Program-made: the position numbers and the translations under genes
Part shown: piece after piece, positions 55,451 through 63,366 of the stretch
Numbering within the stretch: position 1 is the stretch's first letter
Layout of the letters: every line of letters begins with the position of its first letter
The notes under the pieces: model-generated
The model's database searches: none
Told to the model about the DNA's origin: nothing
The model's input: the letters and a program-made list of their open reading frames with translations, nothing else
Origin: Rhodopseudomonas_A palustris_F
GTDB lineage: Bacteria; Pseudomonadota; Alphaproteobacteria; Rhizobiales; Xanthobacteraceae
Length of the DNA stretch: 64,000 nt
Reading direction: 5' to 3'
Assembly: GCF_000013745.1 (NCBI RefSeq)
Contig: NC_007925.1
Location: 2,356,001-2,420,000, forward strand

Positions 55451-55518
55451 CCCGGATGAGCGAAGCGACATCCGGGACTGACGCAAGCCCCGCATGTCGC
55501 CTCGCTCATGCGGGCTAC
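55447..55518. repeat. Dispersed palindromic repeat, family D, copy 2
   Basis: The ends GTAGCCCG and CGGGCTAC are inverted; the interior is GATGAGCGAAGCGACATCC...CGCTCATG. It is nearly identical to copy 3 at 56956-57027. Its first bases supply the stop codon of the LuxR gene. Confidence 0.85.
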
Positions 55519-55666
55519 TGCTATCTGCAACTCAGTCACCGAATTTAACCAATCCTTCACACAATCGGCCAAGATCGTTGTGTTTCAACAGATTGCTGAA
55601 CCTCGGCGATTTGTTACTTTGACGCGAGATGCCGTCGCCGGCATTCGACCGAGAAGGAAGCGGACC

Positions 55667-56590
55667 ATGAGCGCGATTGCCGCCGTCAATTCCTCCGCCA
55701 GCAGTGCCGTGGCGTCGCTGCTGAGCGATGCGGCGTCGGCGGGGACCGCCGGCGGCACGTCCGCCTCAGCGACCACGAAGTCAGACCAGGCCTCGGCCAG
55801 CCGCAACCCAGTCGATATCGTCGATCTCTCCGACCACGCGAAGCAGACGTTCGCGCGTGCCAAGACAGAGCAGGTCGCTGCAGAAAAGCTTATTCAATTG
55901 GTGCGAGAGCTAAAGTCGCAGGGGTCAAAGGGCAAAGCCGCCACCTATACAGATCTGGCGAAGATCTCCGCACAAAGTGACGCGGCGGCGACCGGGGACG
56001 AGACGGTCGATGCGATCAAGGCGATGGCCAAGATGCCAGAATTTGGTTCAGCGGCGAACGGTCGGGCTGACGATGCCGTTCGATCGCTGGTACGTGACGG
56101 CAAGGTCCCGCAATTGCCCCTTCATCTGACTGATGGACAGGTAGCCCAACTCAGCGATAAGGAAAAAACGCTCTTTGCGATCGTTCAGGGCGTACAGGGT
56201 CTTTACGACGCGATGCCAAAAACTCTTGATGAAGCGCTTTCGCAGCACGTGAATCAGGTGATCGATGGGTATCCGAACATGATCAACCAGATGAAATCTG
56301 ACATCGTCGATGGAAAGCTCCCGGGCGAGTACTGGGAGAAGCAAGTAACCCGTTATGAATCTGAGCTCACCGCCGCGCGGGAAGGCACAATGAAGATTAC
56401 TTCCGAGACTGATACAAGGCTGGTCGGGGCGAAATCCGAGTTCACGATGCAGCGCGACGCTATCGGGTATAGCGGTCGTGGGCAGACGACGACAACTTCA
56501 GACTGGAACTCGATCATCAACAAGTATGGGACGGAAAATATTCAGATAGGTTCGAGTCCTTACACGACCGGATGGGTGATTACCTGGTGA
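55667..56590 (+). CDS. Tandem-cluster paralogue 1, unknown function
   Basis: The 307-residue protein has a shared N-terminal module (MSAIAAVNSSASSAVASLLS...DIVDLSDHAKQTFARAKTEQ, residues 1-85) followed by its own C-terminal region with helical segments (DAIKAMAKMPEFGS, DALSQHVNQVIDG). It ends with SPYTTGWVITW. There is no signal peptide or membrane segment; the low-complexity Ser/Ala/Thr N-terminus resembles unconventional secretion or flagellar-type N-termini, but this is speculative. GAAGGAAG lies eight bases before the ATG. GC content and codon bias drop in the C-terminal half, suggesting foreign origin. Confidence 0.75.
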   Translation: MSAIAAVNSSASSAVASLLSDAASAGTAGGTSASATTKSDQASASRNPVDIVDLSDHAKQTFARAKTEQVAAEKLIQLVRELKSQGSKGKAATYTDLAKISAQSDAAATGDETVDAIKAMAKMPEFGSAANGRADDAVRSLVRDGKVPQLPLHLTDGQVAQLSDKEKTLFAIVQGVQGLYDAMPKTLDEALSQHVNQVIDGYPNMINQMKSDIVDGKLPGEYWEKQVTRYESELTAAREGTMKITSETDTRLVGAKSEFTMQRDAIGYSGRGQTTTTSDWNSIINKYGTENIQIGSSPYTTGWVITW

Positions 56591-56743
56591 CGCGCGTAGC
56601 CGTCATGTGGTCCCACCCTATTTTGGGCCTGCCACGGTAGGGCTTAACTCATTCCTAACACAAATGACGCGGCCTCCATTTCAACTTATTGCTGAATATT
56701 GCTGATTTGCAGCCTTCGGCGGGGGCCGTGAAGGAATCGGACC

Positions 56744-56959
56744 ATGAGCGCAATTGCTTCCGTCAACTCATCCGCTACGAGTGCCGTTGCCTCGCTCTTG
56801 AGCAATTCGGTGTCGGCCGCGACCGTTGACGGCACGTCCGCCTCAGCGACCACGAAGTCAGACCAGGCCTCGGCCAGCCGCAACCCGGTCGATATCGTCG
56901 ATCTTTCCGACCACGCCAAGGTAACGCTGGCACGCGCCAAGACAGAACAGCAAGCGTAG
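56744..56959 (+). pseudogene. Tandem-cluster paralogue 2, truncated after the N-terminal module
   Basis: Its 71 codons (MSAIASVNSSATSAVASLLS...DIVDLSDHAKVTLARAKTEQ) match the N-terminal module of paralogue 1. The frame then runs into a family D repeat whose GTAG gives the stop codon. Leader similarity (TTTCAACTTATTGCTGAA) with paralogue 1 is weaker, so it is an older copy. It could still make a short protein, but looks like a truncated gene. GAAGGAATC precedes the ATG. Confidence 0.7.
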
Positions 56960-57027
56960 CCCGGATGAGCGAAGCGACATCCGGGACTGACGCAAGCCCC
57001 GCATGTCGCCGCGCTCATGCGGGCTAC
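56956..57027. repeat. Dispersed palindromic repeat, family D, copy 3
   Basis: The sequence is almost the same as copy 2 (55447-55518), and the similarity continues through the following leader into paralogue 3 without any length change (constant offset 1509). It gives the stop codon of the truncated paralogue. Confidence 0.85.
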
Positions 57028-57175
57028 TGCTATCTGCAACGAAGTCACCGATCTTAACCAATCCTTCACACAATCGGCCAAGATCGTTGTGTTTCAACAG
57101 ATTGCTGAACCTCGGCGATTTGTTACTTTGAGGCGAGATGCCGTCGCCGGCATTCGACCGAGAAGGAAGCGGACC

Positions 57176-57964
57176 ATGAGCGCGATTGCCGCCGTCAATT
57201 CCTCCGCCAGCAGTGCCGTGGCGTCGCTGCTGAGCGATGCGGCGTCGGCGGGGACCGCTGGTGGCACATCGGCCGCCACAGCAACGAAGTCAGATCAGGC
57301 AGCGTCATCGGCGGGCGGCAATCCCGCCGTGCGGATTGACCTCTCGGACCGGGCCAAAACAATCCTGGAACGCAACAAGGTCGAACAAGTCGTCGCCGGT
57401 CGGTTGCAAGCCTTGGTGCAGACCTTGCGAGCGCAGAACGGCGGCAAGGCAGCGAGCCAGGTGAGCAACGCCAGCTCTCAAGATCAATCGCCGACGTCGT
57501 CGGCCGGAGCAACGCCACGCACGACCGCGATCACGTTCGGGAGCGACCAAGCCCTGTCCGATCATTTTCAATCGCTGACCGACGCCCAGCGACAGCCGGA
57601 TGGCTCGTTGCCGAGTTTCACAAAGACCGAAAGCGATGTTCTCAATGTCCCATCGACGGGCGAATGGTACAAGACAGTCGGTCAGGGATACATTGAAGCG
57701 GCCGCTGCATTCAATGATCCGAGCTACAATGCCTTCGCCCAGGCGATCCAGAACCGGCAAGTCACGGTGCAGAATGCACAGGACATTGCCGAGCTGAATT
57801 TCCACAACACCTGGACGATTCAGGGCGGAGAGGGCGGCGTCTCCATCAACGGCGCCTCGTCGTACAATCACGACGCAGCGATATTCAAGGATCCGACCAC
57901 CAATTATGTCGTGAGCGGCAGCGGAACTGTCATTTCCTGGCCGAAGGCGAACGCGGCCTCTTGA
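57176..57964 (+). CDS. Tandem-cluster paralogue 3, unknown function
   Basis: The first ~30 codons and the 5' leader are nearly identical to paralogue 1. The 262-residue protein then diverges: NPAVRIDLSDRAKTILERNK and VEQVVAGRLQALVQTLRAQ, a Ser/Thr/Gln-rich linker, and a domain with FAQAIQNRQVTVQNAQDIAELN. It ends with TVISWPKANAAS. The DIAELNFHNTW region is similar to DVAGLNYQSTV of paralogue 4, so these two share a C-terminal domain. No motif reveals the function. Confidence 0.75.
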   Translation: MSAIAAVNSSASSAVASLLSDAASAGTAGGTSAATATKSDQAASSAGGNPAVRIDLSDRAKTILERNKVEQVVAGRLQALVQTLRAQNGGKAASQVSNASSQDQSPTSSAGATPRTTAITFGSDQALSDHFQSLTDAQRQPDGSLPSFTKTESDVLNVPSTGEWYKTVGQGYIEAAAAFNDPSYNAFAQAIQNRQVTVQNAQDIAELNFHNTWTIQGGEGGVSINGASSYNHDAAIFKDPTTNYVVSGSGTVISWPKANAAS

Positions 57965-58020
57965 CGTCGATCCGAGATGCCGCTGCGCTCATTCGGGCTA
58001 CTTGCTAAAGGTCTTCCGCC

Positions 58021-58725
58021 ATGACGGCAATCAGCACCAGCAACACATCCGCCAACGCCGCCATTGCATCGCTGATCAAGGATGCGGCCTCGTCAGGATC
58101 GCCCCTCGCTTCGCAACGGAGTTCGTCGTCGTCGCCGAGCGCTTCGGCGGCGGGGGCAGGCAACCCAGTCGATATCGTCGATCTCTCCGACCACGCGAAG
58201 CAAATTCTGGCCCGCGCCAAGACGGAGCAGGTCGCCGCCGGCAAACTCTCCGATCTGGTGCAATCGCTGCAGCGCCCTGGCGGCAAGACCGCTACCGCGA
58301 AGCCGAAATCCGACGATGCAACGTCGCTGTTCGACAAGCTCAGCGGCCGCTCGCAGACGCAAGCCAGCAGCACAACGCAATGGGAAGCCGGATCGAAATA
58401 CGGCGATCCGACGATCTCCGACGCCGGGTTTATCGACAAGATCAAGGACGCGCTCTTGACCTCGCTGTCCGGGGCTCCAGCCGAGAAAGTCGCGGCGCTG
58501 CAGACGGCCATCGACAGCGGCACACTTCAGGTTCAGAAAGCCTCCGACGTCGCCGGCCTCAACTATCAGTCGACGGTGAGCTATACCGGAAGCCCGGGCG
58601 GTTTGCAGGGCATGAGCGTCACGCATCAATCCAATCCGACGGGAGCGGCGAAAGACTCGCTTGATCAGGGTCGCGCCCTGGCGTTCTGGACGGCGGATCG
58701 CGGCGACGTTTACGTCAGCTGGTGA
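58021..58725 (+). CDS. Tandem-cluster paralogue 4, unknown function
   Basis: The 234-residue protein has a more divergent N-terminus (MTAISTSNTSANAAIASLIK) but the same NPVDIVDLSDHAKQILARAK and TEQVAAGKLSDLVQSLQ module. A C-terminal domain with KVAALQTAIDSGTLQVQKAS and DVAGLNYQSTV follows, ending RGDVYVSW. The KVAALQTAIDSGTLQV stretch is reminiscent of FlgM-type anti-sigma factors, a weak resemblance. The upstream 60 bases hold a worn half of repeat D (GCGCTCATTCGGGCTACTTG). Confidence 0.72.
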   Translation: MTAISTSNTSANAAIASLIKDAASSGSPLASQRSSSSSPSASAAGAGNPVDIVDLSDHAKQILARAKTEQVAAGKLSDLVQSLQRPGGKTATAKPKSDDATSLFDKLSGRSQTQASSTTQWEAGSKYGDPTISDAGFIDKIKDALLTSLSGAPAEKVAALQTAIDSGTLQVQKASDVAGLNYQSTVSYTGSPGGLQGMSVTHQSNPTGAAKDSLDQGRALAFWTADRGDVYVSW

Positions 58726-58841
58726 TGCTGCTCGGAAATATGCACATCCCTACGTTCATCCGGACGTCGCACGACCGCGCTTGAGCGCGAAGCGCGCTGA
58801 TGCGATCGCACGTTGTTACAACGGCGCCGCGCAGCAGCGCG

Positions 58842-58940
58842 CAGCGCGTAACCCGCCGGCTCCGGATCGCGGCTGACGATGGTGGGGCACGGCGCAACGG
58901 CGCCTGACAACCACGCTACGCTTGGTGTTGGGCCGATATG
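58842..58940 (+). repeat. Family E repeat, left copy (upstream of parDE)
   Basis: CAGCGCGTAACCCGCCGGCTC...GCGGCTGACGATGG...GGCGCCTGACAACCACGCTACGCTTG...TGTTGGGCCGATAT. It is in the same orientation as the right copy at 59643-59737, so the two copies flank parDE. The remaining bases of the 58726-59053 gap hold the parDE promoter and no gene. Confidence 0.65.
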
Positions 58941-59004
58941 GAGTTGGTTGTGTCAGGCCACCCCTGAACGGCCTGTATAACGCAATCCAAGGTTGTGGCA
59001 AAGA

Positions 59005-59032
59005 TTGCTAATGTCTGTGGTCGGCGTATAAT
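59005..59032 (+). promoter_or_regulatory. Sigma70-type promoter of parDE
   Basis: TTGCTA, a 16-base spacer and an exact TATAAT lie 22 bases before the parD start. It is the best consensus-like promoter seen in the window. Confidence 0.65.
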
Positions 59033-59053
59033 TCCGGCACGGAGGCGCCAGCC

Positions 59054-59314
59054 ATGAATATGAACGTGTCACTGACCGACGAACTCGGTGAATTCGTCAA
59101 ATCCAGGGTCTCGTCCGGACGTTACACGTCCGCGAGCGAGGTGGTGCGCGAAGCTCTGCGGCTGATGGAGCGCCACGAACAGACGGAGGCCGCCAAACTG
59201 CAATGGTTGCAGCAGGCCTACCGCGAGGGTTCGGCGAGCGGCGATGCCGGCGAGATTGATTTTGCCGCCGTGAAGGCGGAAGCCCGCGCCAGCATGAGCG
59301 AGAAAGCCAAATAG
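59054..59314 (+). CDS. parD: ParD-type antitoxin (ribbon-helix-helix)
   Basis: The 86-residue protein starts MNMNVSLTDELGEFVKSRVS and has GRYTSASEVVREALRLMERH, the classic CC2985/ParD pattern of an RHH DNA-binding domain followed by a toxin-binding helical tail. It should neutralise ParE and autoregulate the operon. A GGAGG ribosome binding site lies eight bases before the ATG. The toxin gene follows immediately. Confidence 0.93.
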   Translation: MNMNVSLTDELGEFVKSRVSSGRYTSASEVVREALRLMERHEQTEAAKLQWLQQAYREGSASGDAGEIDFAAVKAEARASMSEKAK

Positions 59315-59315
59315 C

Positions 59316-59615
59316 TTGGGCGCGGTCCGTTACACTCGGAAAGCGCGGCAGGATCTCATTGATATTTGGAGGCACATTGCCGCGGAAAGCCCGGCAACCG
59401 CCGATCAATGCCTCGACCGCATCGAGGCCCGCTGCAAGCAACTTGCGGCGTTTCCCGAGATCGGCCGGGAGCGCCGCGACATCGCCCCCGACGCCAGGAT
59501 GCTTGTGGTCGAGCGCTGGATAGCGATCTACCGCGTAGTGGAGCAAGGCGTGCAGATCGTCCGCATTGTGGACGGCGCCCGCGACTTGTCGCGCCTTGCG
59601 CTACCACAGAAATAG
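59316..59615 (+). CDS. parE: ParE/RelE-type toxin
   Basis: The 99-residue toxin (VRYTRKARQDLIDIWRHIAA...PEIGRERRDIAPDARMLVVE...IYRVVEQGVQIVRIVDGARD) matches the ParE fold; members inhibit DNA gyrase. It starts from TTG one base after the antitoxin stop, so translation is coupled and the weak start keeps toxin output low. The C-terminal IVRIVDGARDL strand is the usual end. Both genes lie between two direct family E repeats. Confidence 0.92.
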   Translation: MGAVRYTRKARQDLIDIWRHIAAESPATADQCLDRIEARCKQLAAFPEIGRERRDIAPDARMLVVERWIAIYRVVEQGVQIVRIVDGARDLSRLALPQK

Positions 59616-59642
59616 CGGCCAGCGCGCAGGGTGGGGTAGCGC

Positions 59643-59737
59643 TCAGCGCGTCACCCGCCGGCTCGGGTCGCGGCTCACGGTGAGGCCGCAAGGGCGCCTA
59701 ACGAACTCAACCTACGCTTGCTGTTGGGTCGATATCG
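59643..59737 (+). repeat. Family E repeat, right copy (downstream of parDE)
   Basis: CAGCGCGTCACCCGCCGGCTC...GCGGCTCACGGTGAGG...GGGCGCCTAACGAACTCAACCTACGCTTGC...TGTTGGGTCGATAT parallels the left copy at 58842-58940. Its right end overlaps the 3' end of the convergent flavin-oxidase-like gene and provides its TAG stop. Confidence 0.65.
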
Positions 59738-60344
59738 GCTGCGCCGCGGCCAGCGCCGCCTCGAGTTCGGCGATCCTGGCATCGCGCGCCGCCAAGGCCG
59801 CGGCGACGTCCGCGGCGTCGAATTTCTGCGGGATGTGCTGCGGGCAATTGCTGTCCCAGGCCTTGATCGAAAACACGATCACCTGTTCGGGCCGCGCCCG
59901 GTAGCCCTGCGGCATCAGCGCCTGCAGCAGCGCGGGATCGTCCTCGACAACGCGGGCCTCGCCCCAGATCTTGATGCGGCGGCGATGCGCGTAGTCCATC
60001 AGAAAGATATGCGCTTTCGGATTCTCCGACAGGTTGCCCTGGGTGATGTATTGCCGGTTGCCGCTGAAATCGGCGAACGCCAGGGTGTGCGGATCGAGCA
60101 CGTGGATGAAGCCTTCGGGGCCGCCGCGATGCTGGATATAGGGCTGGCCGTCGGCCGAGGCGGTGGCGAGAAAGAAGCTGGTCTGCGCCGCGAGAAAGTG
60201 CGCCAGCTGATCATCGACCTCGCTGCGCCAGCCGCCGTTGCGTTCGACCTGCGCATAGCCGTCGCGCGAGCCCTTGCGGGTCTGGATCGCCTTCACCGCG
60301 GGCGTGAAGGCGACGTCGCTGGAAGCAGTCAAAACCTCGCTCAT
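59712..60344 (-). CDS. Pyridoxamine 5'-phosphate oxidase-family protein
   Basis: The 210-residue protein has a PNPOx split-barrel (LAHFLAAQTSFFLATASADG, QPYIQHRGGPEGFIHVLDPH, HIFLMDYAHRRRIKIWGEAR) with a helical tail (AADVAAALAARDARIAELEA). It resembles flavin-dependent proteins of the pyridoxamine-phosphate-oxidase-like group whose substrates are unknown. GGGAGGA precedes the ATG. The final residues (QPISTQQQA) are encoded by the end of repeat E. It is divergent from the LysR gene. Confidence 0.85.
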   Translation of the reverse strand: MSEVLTASSDVAFTPAVKAIQTRKGSRDGYAQVERNGGWRSEVDDQLAHFLAAQTSFFLATASADGQPYIQHRGGPEGFIHVLDPHTLAFADFSGNRQYITQGNLSENPKAHIFLMDYAHRRRIKIWGEARVVEDDPALLQALMPQGYRARPEQVIVFSIKAWDSNCPQHIPQKFDAADVAAALAARDARIAELEAALAAAQPISTQQQA

Positions 60345-60463
60345 CGGATGTCCTCCCGAACAACCGCGCCGTCCGGCGCGTGCTGCCGCCAATATGGCCC
60401 GCCGAGCGGCTGACGCAATCGACGCCATTGACACTTCATTGTTGCATAATGTGAAATAGCGCC

Positions 60464-61360
60464 ATGGACCGCCTCGACGCCATGACCGCCTTTGTGGCGG
60501 TCGCCGACCTGCAGGGTTTCGCGCCGGCGGCGTGCAAGCTCGGGCTGTCGCCGTCGGCGGTGACGCGGCTGGTGGCGGCGCTGGAAGAACGCGTCGGCGC
60601 CCGGCTGCTGCAGCGGACCACGCGCTCGGTGACGCTGACCGATGTCGGCGCCCGCTATCTGGAGCGGGCGCGGCGGATTCTCGCCGACGTCGAGGAGGCC
60701 GAGGGCTCGGCGCAGGCCGAGCGCACCCAGCCCGCCGGGCGGCTGGTGGTGTCGGCGCCGGTCGGGTTCGGCCGGCTGCACGTCACGCCGCTGATCTCGG
60801 CCTGGCTGAAGCGCTATCCGGAGGTCGCCGGCGAATTGCGGCTGACCGACCGCGTGGTCAATCTGGTCGAAGACGGCGTCGATTGCGCGATCCGGATCGG
60901 GCAATTGCCGGATTCCAGCCTGGTGGCGCGCGCGGTCGGCGACATGCGCCGCATCGTGGTGGCGTCGCCGGACTATCTGGCGGCGCGCGGCGTGCCGAAG
61001 ACGCCGGCCGCGCTCGCCAAGCACGACACCATCCAGTTCGGTGCGTTGGCGGCGGCGCCGGACTGGCGCTTCCAAGACGCCGGCCGCGAGATCCGCGTCG
61101 CCTGCACGCCGCGCTTCACCACCAACGTCGCCGACGCTGCGATCTGGCACGCCGAGCAGGGCGGCGGGTTGACCCGGGTGCTGGCCTATCAGGCCGCCGA
61201 AGGGCTCGCCGCCGGGCGCTTGAAAGTGGTGCTGCGCAAATTCGAACCGCCGCCTTTGCCGATCCACATCGTCTATCCGACCTCGCGGCTGCTGTCGGCC
61301 AAGGTGCGCAGCTTCATCGATCTGCTGATCGAGACCGCCGATTGGCGTTTCGCGCGCTGA
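60464..61360 (+). CDS. LysR-family transcriptional regulator
   Basis: The 298-residue protein has the N-terminal HTH (MDRLDAMTAFVAVADLQGFA...LGLSPSAVTRLVAALEERVG, RTTRSVTLTDVGARYLER) and a periplasmic-binding-like effector domain (RLVVSAPVGFGRLHVTPLIS, DCAIRIGQLPDSSLVARAVG). It is divergent from the PNPOx-like gene, with a 119-base space that probably contains both promoters, so it likely controls that gene. Confidence 0.92.
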   Translation: MDRLDAMTAFVAVADLQGFAPAACKLGLSPSAVTRLVAALEERVGARLLQRTTRSVTLTDVGARYLERARRILADVEEAEGSAQAERTQPAGRLVVSAPVGFGRLHVTPLISAWLKRYPEVAGELRLTDRVVNLVEDGVDCAIRIGQLPDSSLVARAVGDMRRIVVASPDYLAARGVPKTPAALAKHDTIQFGALAAAPDWRFQDAGREIRVACTPRFTTNVADAAIWHAEQGGGLTRVLAYQAAEGLAAGRLKVVLRKFEPPPLPIHIVYPTSRLLSAKVRSFIDLLIETADWRFAR

Positions 61361-61612
61361 GCGGGCCTGCATCGCACCGCGAAAGATTTTGCGGATCGCG
61401 CTACCGTTTTGGACCGCATTGACCAGGATCTGCTGCTGCATCGCAACGCAAACGATGCGTAGTAACGCTGAGTTGTTAGCAGCTGCGGTGGTGATCGGCG
61501 CCAACCAGCGCGTCGAATCGTCGCGATCGCCGCGCGCCGCGCAATCTGCGCTTTATCGGTCGCGCGGAACTCCGCACAATTTGCCGATCACCCTCTGCAA
61601 TGGCGGCAATCC

Positions 61613-63040
61613 TTGAAGCTCAGCACGACGATGACAACAATCGGCGTCGCGCTGGCGACGGTGGCGTGGCTCTGCGGCGGCGCCGTCGTCAAGGCGCAGG
61701 ACGAACCGGAGGGCACCGAACGCAAGACCGCGTTCAAACTGTATCGCTGGCAGGAGGATTACTCCACTCTCGCCGGCAAGCAATTATCTGGCTGGGAGAG
61801 CTTGAAATACATTCCCCTCGGCGAAGGGACCGGCGCCTTTCTGTCGCTCGGCGGCGAGCTGCGCTATCGGCTCGACGGCTACGATCGCTATTTGTTCGGG
61901 CTTGGCCGCAGCGGCACCGCCTGGGCCTCGAGCCAGGAGCGGGTGCTTCAGCACGTCGATCTGCACTGGAGTGCGTTTCGCGCTTTCGTGCAATTCGATG
62001 CGGCCACCGAAGACGGCCGGCCGGTGCAGCGCGCCTTCGATCGCAGCAGCCCGGATCTGCGCAACGGCTTTGTCGATTGGGCGCTGCCGGCCGGCAATGG
62101 CAAGCTGACGCTGCGCGGCGGCCGGCAGGAGCTGTGGCTCGGCCCGTCGCGCTGGCTGGCGGTGCGCGACCCAACCAATCTGCGCCGCAGCTTCGACGGC
62201 GGGCTCGCCGAATACGACGACGCCGCGCTGACGCTGCGCGGCTTCGCGGCGCGGCCGGTCGACATCACGCCGGGGCTGTTCGATGACGCCGGCAACGGTG
62301 CGGAGTCGTTTCGCGGCGGCTATATGACTTTGAAGTCGCCGCTCGGCCTGCCGGGCACGCTGGACCTCTACGGCTATACCAAGCAACAGGACAGCGCCAG
62401 CTATCGCCGCGGCACCGCGCGCGAGGACCGCTGGACCGCGGGCGGCCGGCTGGCGATGAAATGGCGCGGCTTCGAGATCGCCGCCGAGGCGGCCAAGCAG
62501 GGCGGCAGCTTCGGCGGCGCCGCCATCGATGCCGTCGGCGCCTTCGCCGATATCGGAAAGCGCCTGACGCCGATCGCGCTCGGCGGACCGCCGATCACGC
62601 CGAAGCTGGGGCTGCGCGGGCATTACGGCTCCGGCGATTCCAACTTGAAGGATGCCACCTTCCGCACCTTCGTGGCAGCCTATCCTGCGGCCAGCATCGT
62701 GTCGGAAATGTCGCTGATCTCGGCGTCCAACCTGATCAACCTGCAGCCCTATCTGCAGCTGTTCGTCGGACCGAAACTGACGCTGGGGGCGAGCTGGAAC
62801 GTGCTGCGCAAGGCGACAATCGCGGATTCGGTCTATGGCCCGAGCAATACGCTGATCACTGCGAAGACCTCCACCTCGCGCGATGTCGCGCAGATCGCGC
62901 AACTCGACATGGTCTGGGACGCCTCGGCATTGCTGCAGCTCCACGCGCTGTATTCCCACGTCTATGCCGGCGGCTACGTGGTCGCGGCGGGCGGCCGCGA
63001 CTTCGACTATTATCGGCTGCAGCTGATGGCGCGGTGGTGA
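61613..63040 (+). CDS. Alginate-export-type outer membrane porin
   Basis: The 475-residue protein has a signal peptide (ATVAWLCGGAVVKAQ) and a beta-barrel rich in aromatic-ended strands. Segments such as LSLGGELRYRLDGYDRYLFG, RRSFDGGLAEYDDAALTLRG and the C-terminal DFDYYRLQLMARW (terminal Trp) match the alginate_exp family. These porins export or take up anionic polymers; which substrate is unknown. The start is TTG 61613, which gives a basic N-terminus (KLSTT), or ATG 61631. No alginate synthesis genes are adjacent. Confidence 0.8.
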   Translation: MKLSTTMTTIGVALATVAWLCGGAVVKAQDEPEGTERKTAFKLYRWQEDYSTLAGKQLSGWESLKYIPLGEGTGAFLSLGGELRYRLDGYDRYLFGLGRSGTAWASSQERVLQHVDLHWSAFRAFVQFDAATEDGRPVQRAFDRSSPDLRNGFVDWALPAGNGKLTLRGGRQELWLGPSRWLAVRDPTNLRRSFDGGLAEYDDAALTLRGFAARPVDITPGLFDDAGNGAESFRGGYMTLKSPLGLPGTLDLYGYTKQQDSASYRRGTAREDRWTAGGRLAMKWRGFEIAAEAAKQGGSFGGAAIDAVGAFADIGKRLTPIALGGPPITPKLGLRGHYGSGDSNLKDATFRTFVAAYPAASIVSEMSLISASNLINLQPYLQLFVGPKLTLGASWNVLRKATIADSVYGPSNTLITAKTSTSRDVAQIAQLDMVWDASALLQLHALYSHVYAGGYVVAAGGRDFDYYRLQLMARW

Positions 63041-63185
63041 CGCGGGGGGCGGAAAGGCCTGGGGCAGAGGGGTTTCCGGGGGTGTCGCTCGGCGTCTCGT
63101 CGGGTGGCAAAGAGGACGAGATACACGCGTGGCAGTGTCGAATAAGTCGGCTGATAATCGATGAGTGATGATAAGTAGTGATCCT

Positions 63186-63214
63186 AACAAGTAGTCGTAC
63201 TCACTATACTTGTT
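63186..63214. promoter_or_regulatory. AT-rich inverted repeat before the ParA gene
   Basis: AACAAGTA and TACTTGTT form a perfect 8-base dyad around a 13-base spacer, in the AT-rich part of the 326-base gap upstream of the ParA-like gene. It could be an operator or a transcription-end hairpin for the porin gene. Nothing else was seen in 63041-63366. Confidence 0.4.
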
Positions 63215-63366
63215 CATCAGACTGACGCATCGTCGAATTGTTGCTGATTCGGGCAGCGCGATCGTGCCAAAGACCGCAGGTCGACCCCGAAAAGTCCAAG
63301 CCAAGAATTGGTTGGAATGCCGCGTCAATCGCGTATTTCGCAATCACCAATTCAAAAGGGCACATC

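Noticed and set aside
58726..60464. Small integron or genomic island around parDE
   Set aside because: No integrase, attachment-site duplication or tRNA is present; the direct repeats suffice to explain mobility.
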